Assembly (NCBI GenBank): GCA_027486655.1
Contig: JAIXOR010000055.1
Location: forward strand, 1-64,000
Direction of reading: 5' to 3'
DNA from: Verrucomicrobiaceae bacterium
GTDB lineage: Bacteria; Verrucomicrobiota; Verrucomicrobiia; Verrucomicrobiales; Akkermansiaceae
DNA length: 64,000 bases
A program made the position numbers and the translations under genes. Below the pieces are notes generated by a model. That model had not been told where the DNA came from, ran no database searches, and was given only the letters and a program-made list of their open reading frames with translations. This document shows, piece by piece, positions 54,232 to 63,076 of the stretch (its first letter is position 1; each line of letters opens with the position of its first letter).

Positions 54232-57200
54232 GTGAAATCCAAATCCAATCCGTTCCTTCGTGCCCTCGCATTCACCGCCTCCATGGCCGTCACCATGGGG
54301 TCGATCGCACATGCCAACCAATACCAATGGGGCGGCGCCACCAGCACCGACTGGGCAACCGCAGGCAACTGGTCAACTGGAGCGAACCTCACCGCGGGGC
54401 CTGCCCCCACGGGCGCGTCGTTCTCCCATCGGCTCAATGTATACAACGCTGCCAACAACAAGCTGATTTATAGCTCAAGCCTTGGCACCACGACCTACGC
54501 GAATACCAATACAGCCTCCGCAGCAGGAGGTGGACGTGGCTTGGTCATCGGCAGCGGCATTAACGGCGAGATGGAAATCACCGGTGGCACATTCTCCACA
54601 CTGGGTGCCGTCTCACCGGACATCATCGGAAACGGCGATGGAAAAATCGGCACTCTCGTCGTCAGCGGAGGCTCCTACATCGGCACCAATGCGGGAACAT
54701 GGATGAATATCGGCGGAGCCATCGGCTCGGGACGGGTTTCGAATCTCACAGTCAGCGGCAGCGGCACCGCCACGCTCTCGACGCTCAACCTCAATGGCGT
54801 CACCATCAACGTGAACCTCAACGGAGGAACCCTCGAACTGAACGGTTTCACCAACACCTCGATTGTCACCGCCGGCAAGATCCGCCTCAACAGCGGCACG
54901 CTCAAGGCCCGCCAGAACAACGCCGCGTTCATCGCGGCCCATCCGAACCTTGAAACCCTCGTCCAATCCGGCGGCGCGGTGATCGACACCAATGGCTTCG
55001 ACGTCGGCATCGCCGAACCTCTCCTCCAAGACGCGGCATCCACCGGCGGCGGCCTCACCAAAAACAGCGCCGGCCTGCTCACGCTCACTGAACCCGCCAC
55101 GACCACCGGTCCGACCGATATCAATGCGGGCGGTCTCTCGGTGAAAGCCGGAGCCGCATCGTGGGCTCCCTCGTCATTCAGCCACTCGGGCGACAAGTTG
55201 GATTTCAATCTCGGAGTTTTCAGCACATCCAACCCGGTCGTCATCAATACCGGAGCGCTGACAGTGGATTCCGCCATCACGGTGAATGTCACGGGCTCCA
55301 ATTTCCAGATCGGCCAGATCCCGTTGATCAACTACACATCCAAATCCATCACCGGATCGCTCACCCTCAACACCGCCACACTTCCAGTCGGAGTGATAGC
55401 GACGCTGGAAGACAACGGTATGGGTCAGATCTATCTCAACGTCACTCAGGCGGCTTCGATCTTCAACTGGTCAGGTGCCACGGCCACGCCCGGTAACGGC
55501 GACTGGGACACCAGCAGCCTGAACTGGAACACGTTCACCACCGCCTACTCCACTGCCAACAGCCAGATCGCCAACTTCCCGGACATTGCGGGTGGAGGAA
55601 CCGTCAGTCTCACGGCATCCTTCTCGCCACTGGTCCTGAACATCAGCAACAACAGCGGCAATCCCTACGTCTTCGGCGGCGCGGGCAAACTCACCGGAAG
55701 CACCCCCATCAACAAGACCGGCACCGGACGTGCAACCTTCGCGGGTTCCTCGCACGATCACAGTGGTGCCACGACCATCTCCGCGGGAGCTATCGTCAAG
55801 CGAGCTGCCGATGGCTCCACCGGCAGTATCTCGGTGACTACCAACGGTGCATCGTTCGCTCTAGATGGCACTCTCGGCGACATGAGCGATGGCGCCGGAC
55901 AAACGCTTTACATCGCGGGGGCAGGCATCGCCGCCACTGGCTATTTCGATACTCCTGCTTCGTCCCAGGCCTACCGAGGCGCGCTTCAGTCAACCGTCGG
56001 GTCGAATACCTGGGCCGGTGACATCGTTCTTACCTCCACCGCAACCGGCAACACCACGATCAACCGCATCGGCGTCCAGCCCGGAGCGGACCTCACGCTC
56101 ACCGGAACCATCTCCGAGAATATCGCGGGCACCTCACTGCTCTTCCGCGGCGGCTCTAGCGGAGACAACATCACTCTGTCCGGGGCGGGTACCTATTCCT
56201 ACACCAATGAAACCCAGATGTATTCGGACGGTGGCACGATTATTCTGGGAGGCAACAACAAGCTGCCCACCGCCAAACTCCTCAACCTGACCTTCGGTGG
56301 AGCCACCGTGTTCGACCTGAATGCCCACAACCAGGAACTTTCGGCGGTCTATGGAGGCGCTTACGGTACCGGGGCCACGATTACGAACCATGGAGCCACT
56401 CCCTCCATCCTGACTGTAGCTCCACCGGTGGCCACCAGCTACACGAGCAATGCGTTCATCACCGATGGATCGAGTACCGTTTCCATCGTCAAAAACGGCG
56501 CGGGCACCCAGATTCTGGGATACACCAACTCCTACACCGGAACCACCACGGTCAACGACGGCACTCTCCTCATCAACGCCGACCAATCCGGTGCCACCGG
56601 CGCGGTGCAAGTGAACGGCGGCGTCCTCGGAGGCACCGGAACCATCGGCGGCACCGTCACAGTCGGCGCGCTCGGCACCATCGCACCCGGCGTCACGCTT
56701 GGAACCCTGACCGTGAATTCAGCGGATCTCGCGGCCGGAGGCACCCTCGCCATCGGTCTCAATGACGCGGGCACTCCCACAGCCGACCAACTCGTGGTCA
56801 CCAACAACCTCGACGTCAACGGCGCGAAACTCAATCTCAGCGTGACCGGCACGCTTTCCGCCACGAGCTACGTCATTGCCACCGCCGCAGCCATCAATGG
56901 CACCATTGCCACGGCAAATGTCACCGGACTGCCTTCCGGATACACGCTGGTCCAGACGCCCACCGAGATCCGTCTCGACCAGTCACCGGCGTCCGATTAC
57001 GACAACTGGGTGACCGCCAACGGCGTGACCGGAGGAGAGAATAATGACGACGATTCGGACGGCCTCACCAATCATGAGGAATACTCCTTCGGCCTCGATC
57101 CCACCGGCGGCTCCTCCGTCAATCCGATCGCTGTCCCGCTCAACAAAAGCACCGGCACCTTCAGCTACACCCGCCGCACCCTGTCACTCACCGGCCTGAC

Positions 57201-57363
57201 GTATTCCGTGTGGTATTCCACCGACCTTTCGATCTGGGCCAAGGACCCCGGGGCCGTCGAAGGCACGGTCACAACAAGCGGCGAAGTGGAAACTGTTCCC
57301 GTCACGCTCAGCAGAGCGCTTCTGGGCAACTCCAAACTCTTCCTCCAAGTCCGAGCCGAGTAA
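54232..57363 (+). CDS. Beta-strand-repeat surface protein, LFIQVRA-type tail, GTG start
   Basis: A 1043-residue secreted protein. The start is GTG at 54232; MKSKSNPFLRALAFTASMAV aligns with the ATG-start signal peptides of the neighbours (MKSRINPF, MKTQINPF), which supports it. The N-terminal domain (GGRGLVIGSGINGEMEITGG, GKIGTLVVSGGSYIGTNAGT) is of the layered-repeat kind and differs from the other surface proteins here. Typical strand repeats follow (PINKTGTGRATFAGSSHDHS, VKNGAGTQILGYTNSYTGTT). The tail is YDNWVTANG, DDDSDGLTNHEEYSFGLDP, TGTFSYTRRTLSLTGLTYSV, LFLQVRAE. No element A precedes it. Confidence 0.88.
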   Translation: MKSKSNPFLRALAFTASMAVTMGSIAHANQYQWGGATSTDWATAGNWSTGANLTAGPAPTGASFSHRLNVYNAANNKLIYSSSLGTTTYANTNTASAAGGGRGLVIGSGINGEMEITGGTFSTLGAVSPDIIGNGDGKIGTLVVSGGSYIGTNAGTWMNIGGAIGSGRVSNLTVSGSGTATLSTLNLNGVTINVNLNGGTLELNGFTNTSIVTAGKIRLNSGTLKARQNNAAFIAAHPNLETLVQSGGAVIDTNGFDVGIAEPLLQDAASTGGGLTKNSAGLLTLTEPATTTGPTDINAGGLSVKAGAASWAPSSFSHSGDKLDFNLGVFSTSNPVVINTGALTVDSAITVNVTGSNFQIGQIPLINYTSKSITGSLTLNTATLPVGVIATLEDNGMGQIYLNVTQAASIFNWSGATATPGNGDWDTSSLNWNTFTTAYSTANSQIANFPDIAGGGTVSLTASFSPLVLNISNNSGNPYVFGGAGKLTGSTPINKTGTGRATFAGSSHDHSGATTISAGAIVKRAADGSTGSISVTTNGASFALDGTLGDMSDGAGQTLYIAGAGIAATGYFDTPASSQAYRGALQSTVGSNTWAGDIVLTSTATGNTTINRIGVQPGADLTLTGTISENIAGTSLLFRGGSSGDNITLSGAGTYSYTNETQMYSDGGTIILGGNNKLPTAKLLNLTFGGATVFDLNAHNQELSAVYGGAYGTGATITNHGATPSILTVAPPVATSYTSNAFITDGSSTVSIVKNGAGTQILGYTNSYTGTTTVNDGTLLINADQSGATGAVQVNGGVLGGTGTIGGTVTVGALGTIAPGVTLGTLTVNSADLAAGGTLAIGLNDAGTPTADQLVVTNNLDVNGAKLNLSVTGTLSATSYVIATAAAINGTIATANVTGLPSGYTLVQTPTEIRLDQSPASDYDNWVTANGVTGGENNDDDSDGLTNHEEYSFGLDPTGGSSVNPIAVPLNKSTGTFSYTRRTLSLTGLTYSVWYSTDLSIWAKDPGAVEGTVTTSGEVETVPVTLSRALLGNSKLFLQVRAE

Positions 57364-57378
57364 GCCTGGCTCCCGGAG

Positions 57379-57398
57379 CGCCGAGCTGGGGCTCGGCG
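57379..57398. terminator. REP-like hairpin, possible terminator
   Basis: Stem CGCCGAGC/GCTCGGCG with loop TGGG, 15 bp after the preceding stop and just before element A, the same position as the hairpin at 40094. Followed by TTCCTT, so at best a weak T-run. Confidence 0.55.
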
Positions 57399-57410
57399 TT
57401 CCTTGGGGCA

Positions 57411-57456
57411 CCCGAACATTTTAACGGGTAGGCAGGATGGGCCGATCCGGTATTCT
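57411..57456 (+). promoter_or_regulatory. Element A promoter, copy 6
   Basis: CCCGAACATTTTAACGGGTA (57411-57430; one base differs from the other copies), 18 bp, GGTATTCT (57449-57456). The ATG at 57494 is 37 bp beyond the box. Confidence 0.82.
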
Positions 57457-57493
57457 CCCTCAATACCCATTTCCCATCCGTTGCAAAAACCCC

Positions 57494-59152
57494 ATGAAAA
57501 CCCGCATCAATCACTCCCTATTCCTCTCCACCGCCACCTTGGCCTTTGTCACCTGCGCTCACGCCGTTGATTACACATGGGACGGTGGCAACGGCAACTG
57601 GAACGCCACCAACTGGAACGGCGCCACCGCATCTGGCCCCACTACCGCGGGAAACACAGCCACCATCAACAGCGGCGTTGTGACCGCGAACGTGGGCGGG
57701 CCCGGCAATGTGGATACCATCACGCTGGGCAGCGGTTCCCAATTGAATGTGTATAACGGCGATGGCGGCATCTATGCTTATGGCTACTTTCCCAATCTCG
57801 TTCTGCTGGGAGGAACCTTCAATGGCGGCTCCGCCACCTACCATGCATACGGGGCGTCTTGGCTCGGCAACGTAACGGTCAGCGGATCCGCCGCATCGAC
57901 GATCAGCAGTGCTTCGTGGTTCAACATCAATCCCACCACTACCTTCACCGTTGCGGACGCCACGGGCAACTCAAGCACGGACCTGCTCGTCAGCACCAGC
58001 CTGCGCGGCCCGGTCAACGGAGGCAACGACTGGGTGCACGACCCCGCCAAGCTCGTCAAGGAAGGTGCAGGAACCATGGAAGTGACCCAACACAGCTACT
58101 TCAGGGGAGGGCTGAATCTCAATGGAGGCACGCTCAAACTTTCCGGAGGCAATGGCGGCTACGGTTTCTTCGACGGAACGATCAATGTCAATTCCGGCAC
58201 GACCCTCGAAACCGTCAGCGATGGCACCGGCTTGGGCTGGCAAAGCGGTTGGAAGCCCGCTGCAGTGAACATCAATGGCGGCACCATCACCACTGCCGGA
58301 GTCAGCCACATCTGGGGCATTTCAGGCGGAATCAACATGACAGGCGGCACGCTGCAAAGCAACAACGGCTTGAGCGATCCCAACGGTGGCCAATTGGAGT
58401 GGAACCAGACATCTGTCACCACCAACGCCAGCGCGGACACCGCCACCATCGGCGGCCGCATCCGCATCCGTAGTGACGGTGGTTACAGTGGCATTTCCTT
58501 CAACGTCGCCAATGGCGCGGCAGCCACCGACCTTTCAGTCAGCGCGGCGGTGACCGAAGCCTCCGGGGGGCTTGGCATCACCAAATCCGGTGACGGAACC
58601 ATGGTGCTGTCCGGCATCAACAACTACACGGGTGCCACCACCGTTTCCGCCGGCAAACTCATCGTCAACGGCAACATCTCGACCAGCAACACCTCGGTGC
58701 AGGCAGGCGGAACGCTCGGCGGCTCGGGCACGGTCGGGGCAGTGACAATACAGACGGACGGCATCTTCGCCCCCGGCAACAGCCCGGGCACCCTGACCTT
58801 CACCGGTGACCTCACACTCAACTCGGGGAGCATCTCCGACTTTGAAATCAACAGCTTCAGCCTCGGCAACTACGACCTCGCCATAGCGGCAGCCGCGGGA
58901 ACTCAGAACGTCTCCTTCAACGGAGTCCTTAATCTCCTGTTCCAGTCCGGATTCAACACCGTCGGGTCGATCAAGATCTTCGAATTTGATGGCTACAGCG
59001 GCGCTTTCACGTCCGTGGTTCCCACCGGATTGGCATCCGGTTTCACGGCATCCTTTGATAACACTACTGGCATCGTGACCGTGGTTCCGGAACCCGCCTC
59101 TGCGTTGCTTGGCGGACTTGGCATGCTTGCTCTCCTGCGCCGCAGACGGTGA
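57494..59152 (+). CDS. Beta-strand-repeat surface protein with PEP-CTERM tail
   Basis: A 552-residue secreted protein (signal LFLSTATLAFVTCAHA). Residues of about 20-400 are a near copy of the N-terminal half of the gene at 50951, including YNGDGGIYAYGYFPNLVLLG, QHSYFRGGLNLNGGTLKLSG and the HIW cassette. After that the proteins diverge: this one goes directly to VVPEPASALLGGLG, a hydrophobic stretch and LLRRRR, a PEP-CTERM exosortase signal. Its upstream region (hairpin, element A, AAAACCCC-ATG) matches that of the gene at 39998, the other PEP-CTERM repeat protein. Confidence 0.92.
   Translation: MKTRINHSLFLSTATLAFVTCAHAVDYTWDGGNGNWNATNWNGATASGPTTAGNTATINSGVVTANVGGPGNVDTITLGSGSQLNVYNGDGGIYAYGYFPNLVLLGGTFNGGSATYHAYGASWLGNVTVSGSAASTISSASWFNINPTTTFTVADATGNSSTDLLVSTSLRGPVNGGNDWVHDPAKLVKEGAGTMEVTQHSYFRGGLNLNGGTLKLSGGNGGYGFFDGTINVNSGTTLETVSDGTGLGWQSGWKPAAVNINGGTITTAGVSHIWGISGGINMTGGTLQSNNGLSDPNGGQLEWNQTSVTTNASADTATIGGRIRIRSDGGYSGISFNVANGAAATDLSVSAAVTEASGGLGITKSGDGTMVLSGINNYTGATTVSAGKLIVNGNISTSNTSVQAGGTLGGSGTVGAVTIQTDGIFAPGNSPGTLTFTGDLTLNSGSISDFEINSFSLGNYDLAIAAAAGTQNVSFNGVLNLLFQSGFNTVGSIKIFEFDGYSGAFTSVVPTGLASGFTASFDNTTGIVTVVPEPASALLGGLGMLALLRRRR
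58215..58672 (+). repeat. HIW-type cassette
   Basis: About 150 codons: DGTGLGWQSGWKPAAVNI, SHIWGISGGINMTGGTLQSN, LEWNQTSVTTNASADT, IGGRIRIRSDGGYSG. Boundaries approximate. Confidence 0.75.
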
Positions 59153-59244
59153 GAGTGGGTCAACAGTCATCCGTCCATGGTCAGCGGGGCGGAAAGAATA
59201 GACCGATGACAGAGCCGCTTCGTTCTCATCCGACACTTCATCCA

Positions 59245-59290
59245 CTTTGCCTCTGGAGGGGCGATCATTTGGGATGGTACGCCGTATTGG
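59245..59290 (+). promoter_or_regulatory. Element B, copy 3 (GH36-like kinase gene)
   Basis: CTTTGCCTCTGGAGGGGC (59245-59262), 20 bp, CGTATTGG (59283-59290) then GTTTC. It lies 103 bp before the ATG at 59394 and 46 bp before the alternative at 59337. Confidence 0.65.
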
Positions 59291-59393
59291 GTTTCAGTGC
59301 TACACCCCATCTCACGTTGATGATTTCGCGCAAGGCATGAACGGACAAATCCCTCTCGACGCACCTGTTCGTGCGTGCCAACGCTTGTCCGCG

Positions 59394-62303
59394 ATGATGC
59401 ATGAATGGAGAAGCCGCTGCTTGTTGGCCGGACTGGCATTGCTGGCAGCGTTCGTGCCCATGCGCTCGGACGCCAGATCGGTCTCTGCGGCGTTTGTTTC
59501 CGGCGGGCGCTCGCTTTCTGTGGAAGCGGATGGTTTCACCGAATGGCTTTGTGGATATTCCGCGAAGGTGGTGGCGGGCGGGCAGGAAGTGGAATTGTCC
59601 TCAAGCGCAGGTGATCTTATCTCGACCACGGCGGCAGCTGAAACGGAGTTGACTCCGCAAGGTGCGGCGACGGTCACCACGCGGACGATCGATTTTCCGG
59701 AGCAGGAAATCCGCTTGTTGCACCGCTTCGGCAAGATCCCCGGCTCTCCTTTGTTGTTGATGCAGGCCGGCATCGCCAACCGCGGCAAACAGCCCGTCCA
59801 ACTGGTTTCGGTCACCCCGATGCGTGCGGAGCTCGCCGTGACGGGCAAAACATCGGAATGGTGGATCACAGCGCTCAATGACAGCGTGCAGACCGTGTCA
59901 CCCGTCACTCTGCTGGCGAGGGCGGAGCAACCGGTCCCGGTGTTTGAAAACGGCGGATTCTACCGCGGCGACGGCATCGGTTTCATGTTCGGCCCGGTGG
60001 GATCCCCGGTCGCCTACATGAACGCATCCTTCGCGAGGATCCAGGAGGACCGTGTCGCGTTCAGCTATACCGCCGACATGAGCCGGGTGAGGGTCGATCC
60101 CGGAGAAACGCGCTGGGGCCAGCAGACGGCAGTTCTGTTAGAGCCTCCTCGCGAGGCGCTGGCCCGCTGGACGGAGTGGGTGGCGGCCACTCATGGCACC
60201 CGCAACCGGCAGGGATCCGTCTCGGGCTGGAACAGCTGGCAGTTCCTCGGAGGTCAGGTCTCCGGAAAGGATGTGCTGGCGGTGGTGGATTCCGCACGCA
60301 GGTCTCCCGACCGTCTGCGACCCGCGGTGATCCAGATCGACGGCGGCTACGAGGACCCGAGCGGCGCGAAGGATTCCAACGAACGGTTTCCGGAAGGACT
60401 GGAGTTTTATGCGAAGCAGATCGCCTCCGTCGGCGCACGTCCCGGTCTGCTGATTGAGTCCGTCAACCGGGACGGTTTCTTCATTCCCTGGGTGCAGTCC
60501 GCGAACCGGGCGAGTGAGCTCGCGGGAAAAGGATATGCCTACTTCAAGCTCAACACCCAGAGGATCACCCAATACGCTCGTGGAAACGAGCGGCAGACGT
60601 CATTCGAGGTCATGCGCGACGGATTCGCCATGATCCGCAAGGCCGTCGGCGAAAACACCTATCTGGTCAACAACGACCTCAAACCCAACCGGGCAGCTCT
60701 GGGCCATGTGGATGCCCACCGCATCGGCGCGGAATCGAAACGCGATCAGTTGCGCCCCGTTTTTGATGACGTGCTGCGCTGCTTCTCCATCCAAGGACAC
60801 TGGGGAAGTGTCGACAGCGACGCCTATTTCCTCGGCACCGATTTGGAAAACATCAGCTCCATCGCCGGCGGATGGCCGATCGTCCGCACATGGACCAGCA
60901 TGGTCGGCCTGTCATGTGGCAACGCGATCACTTCGGATCCATGGTATCTTGAGGGATTCAAGCCCCTGCTCCGGAATGTGGAAACCATGACTCCACCGGC
61001 CAAGGAACGCACCGAGGTGCTGGACCTCTGCACCAGCCACGAATACCCGCGCTTGATCGGACACGTCGAGCGCGACTGGGGCCGCATGGCGGTGGCGCTG
61101 TTATGGAATCCCGGTGCCACCGAACGCACCGTGACTCTGGATTTTCATGAGGCGGGTCTCCATCCCGAGCGCCGCCATGCCGTCTGGTCGTTCTGGGATG
61201 ATCGATTCCTCGGTGTCGCCAAGGGCTCCTGGACCACGCCATCCCTCGCGCCATCCGCTTCACAGCACCTTCGTTTCACGGATCTCGATCAGACCCCGGA
61301 CCGCCCGGTGCTCATCGGATCCAACCTCCACATCTACTGTGGCGCGGCCGAAATCGAGCGGGTGACGAGTTTGCAGGGAGGCATGGAGATCGAGTTGACA
61401 GACGCCGGTGCCCGCGAGGGGGATCTGTTCGTTTACAGCCAGCTGACGCCCGTGCTCAAATCCGCGACCGGCTGCAAGGTGGACAAGATCGCTTATGCGG
61501 GCGAGAACGTCTGGCGCATCGCCTTGAAGGACCGCCGCATGGGCATGCCGCAGCGCGTGGAAATGAGCATCCAGCTTCCGGTTTGGAAACAACCCTGGTT
61601 CTGGTGGCTCGTCGCGCTGGCCGCCGCCAGCCTGCTCTTCGCCGCATCCCGATACCTCGCAGGCCTGCGACTGGAGCGCGAGCACGCCCTCCAACAGGAA
61701 CGCTCCCGCATTGCCCAAGATCTCCATGACAACATCGGCGCGAACCTCGCGCAAATCGGGCTCCTTACGGAACAGGTCGAACAAGCGATGAACGACCCCG
61801 ATGAAATGCGCGCCCAACTGGACCGCATCTTCCATGTTTCCCAAGCGACGGCCAAGGAACTCGACACGGTAGTCTGGGCGGTGGATCCTTCCAACGACAC
61901 GCTGGAGGAATTTGCGCGCTACCTTCACGGATACGCCGAAGACTATCTTGCGATGGCGGGCGTCCGCTGTCATTTCACCACCACAGAGTCGATGCCGGAG
62001 ATCCATCTTTCCGCCAGCTTGAGGCATCACCTGCTGATGGTGGTGAAGGAAGCGCTGCACAACGTCGTAGGACACGCATCGGCATCGCTTGTCACCTTGA
62101 GTATCGGCATCGAGCGCCACATCATCCGCCTTGAGATCACCGATGACGGCCGCGGCTTGCCCGCCATGGACGCCCTGCGCGCAGGCAACGGCCTCGAGAA
62201 CATGAAGAAACGCGCAGCCGAAGTCGGCGGCAGGTGCGAGTTTCTCCACCCGGCGTATGGCAAGGGAACCATTGTCCTCCTGACCGTTCCCGTGAAGGCT
62301 TGA
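59394..62303 (+). CDS. Hybrid sensor histidine kinase with degenerate GH36-like (alpha-galactosidase) sensor domain
   Basis: A membrane protein of 969 residues. A signal sequence (CLLAGLALLAAFVPM) is followed by an extracytoplasmic region of about 680 residues with the GH36/GH27 plan: beta-sandwich, then a barrel with GWNSWQFLGG (278-287), QIDGGYED (from 314), SVGARPGLLIESV, GYAYFKLNTQRI and HVDAHRIGAES. In active relatives these read IDDGW, KxD (nucleophile) and RxGxD-like (acid/base); here they are IDGGY, KLN (N387) and RIGAE (E447). A membrane helix lies at about 734-757, then HisKA_3 (QERSRIAQDLHDNIGANLAQ, His 778) and an ATPase domain (ITDDGRGLP). It is probably a non-catalytic galactoside sensor. 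The start is uncertain (59337, 59394 or 59397). The response-regulator gene begins 32 bp downstream. Confidence 0.92.
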   Translation: MMHEWRSRCLLAGLALLAAFVPMRSDARSVSAAFVSGGRSLSVEADGFTEWLCGYSAKVVAGGQEVELSSSAGDLISTTAAAETELTPQGAATVTTRTIDFPEQEIRLLHRFGKIPGSPLLLMQAGIANRGKQPVQLVSVTPMRAELAVTGKTSEWWITALNDSVQTVSPVTLLARAEQPVPVFENGGFYRGDGIGFMFGPVGSPVAYMNASFARIQEDRVAFSYTADMSRVRVDPGETRWGQQTAVLLEPPREALARWTEWVAATHGTRNRQGSVSGWNSWQFLGGQVSGKDVLAVVDSARRSPDRLRPAVIQIDGGYEDPSGAKDSNERFPEGLEFYAKQIASVGARPGLLIESVNRDGFFIPWVQSANRASELAGKGYAYFKLNTQRITQYARGNERQTSFEVMRDGFAMIRKAVGENTYLVNNDLKPNRAALGHVDAHRIGAESKRDQLRPVFDDVLRCFSIQGHWGSVDSDAYFLGTDLENISSIAGGWPIVRTWTSMVGLSCGNAITSDPWYLEGFKPLLRNVETMTPPAKERTEVLDLCTSHEYPRLIGHVERDWGRMAVALLWNPGATERTVTLDFHEAGLHPERRHAVWSFWDDRFLGVAKGSWTTPSLAPSASQHLRFTDLDQTPDRPVLIGSNLHIYCGAAEIERVTSLQGGMEIELTDAGAREGDLFVYSQLTPVLKSATGCKVDKIAYAGENVWRIALKDRRMGMPQRVEMSIQLPVWKQPWFWWLVALAAASLLFAASRYLAGLRLEREHALQQERSRIAQDLHDNIGANLAQIGLLTEQVEQAMNDPDEMRAQLDRIFHVSQATAKELDTVVWAVDPSNDTLEEFARYLHGYAEDYLAMAGVRCHFTTTESMPEIHLSASLRHHLLMVVKEALHNVVGHASASLVTLSIGIERHIIRLEITDDGRGLPAMDALRAGNGLENMKKRAAEVGGRCEFLHPAYGKGTIVLLTVPVKA

Positions 62304-62335
62304 ATTCCCCTCCCCACCCGGCCACGAATCCAATC

Positions 62336-62998
62336 ATGACCACCCCGCCCCAGTCTTCCATCCATCCCATCCGCGTCGCACTCGTCGAGGATCAGGGAGG
62401 CTTGCGGGAATCGTTGACGAAGGCTTTGGCCGGTGTTCCCGGGATCACCTGCGTGGCGTCTTGTGCCAACGCCGAGCAAGCCCTCGAGGAGCTGCCCTCG
62501 GCGAAGCCCCATGTCGTCCTCATGGACATCAACCTGCCGGGCATGAGTGGTGTGGACTGCGTCCGCCACCTTGTCCAACTGGTTCCCGGCGTGCTGGTGG
62601 TCATGCTCACGGTCTTCGACAACACCGAGGCAATCTTCAACTCCCTGAAATCCGGCGCATGCGGCTACCTGCACAAACCGGTGCGCGGCCGTGAGTTGGT
62701 GGCCGCGATCCGCGAGGTGGCCGCCGGCGGGTCACCCATGTCGGCGAGGATCGCTCGCATGGTAGTGCAAACGTTCAGCAACCCGGCCCCATCGCCGGCC
62801 GCCGCACATCCGGATGGGCTCCTCACCGAGCGCGAGCAGGCCGTGCTCGACCTTGTGCTCGAAGGGTTTCCCTACAAACAGATCGCCGACCGCTTGGATC
62901 TCAGCGTTTACACCGTGAACTTCCACATCCGGAACATCTATGGAAAACTCCAGGTCCATTCCCGTTCCGAAGCCGTGGCGAAACTGCGGAAAGGATGA
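62336..62998 (+). CDS. NarL/FixJ-family response regulator
   Basis: A 220-residue transcription factor. The receiver domain has VEDQ (17-20), phosphoacceptor D64 in VVLMDINLPG, T/F switch residues in MLTVFDNTEAIF, and K in YLHKPVR. The GerE helix-turn-helix is LTEREQAVLDLVLEGFPYKQ, then LSVYTVNFHIRNIYGKLQVH. It is a paralogue of the regulator at 30083 (LMDINLPGMSGVDCV identical). It is probably phosphorylated by the kinase encoded just upstream. The ATG at 62336 gives a normal receiver start. Candidate targets are genes with element A or B. Confidence 0.95.
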   Translation: MTTPPQSSIHPIRVALVEDQGGLRESLTKALAGVPGITCVASCANAEQALEELPSAKPHVVLMDINLPGMSGVDCVRHLVQLVPGVLVVMLTVFDNTEAIFNSLKSGACGYLHKPVRGRELVAAIREVAAGGSPMSARIARMVVQTFSNPAPSPAAAHPDGLLTEREQAVLDLVLEGFPYKQIADRLDLSVYTVNFHIRNIYGKLQVHSRSEAVAKLRKG

Positions 62999-63076
62999 CA
63001 TAGCCATGTCTGCTATACCCCTCGCCCGCGTCTTCATCTCAACAGGAACGCCGGTCCTGGCCCTCCGAAACCCTTC

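Noticed and set aside
26522..57363. Classical type V autotransporters
   Set aside because: The proteins have passenger-type strand repeats but no C-terminal beta-barrel; they end in PEP-CTERM or the EF-hand-like module.
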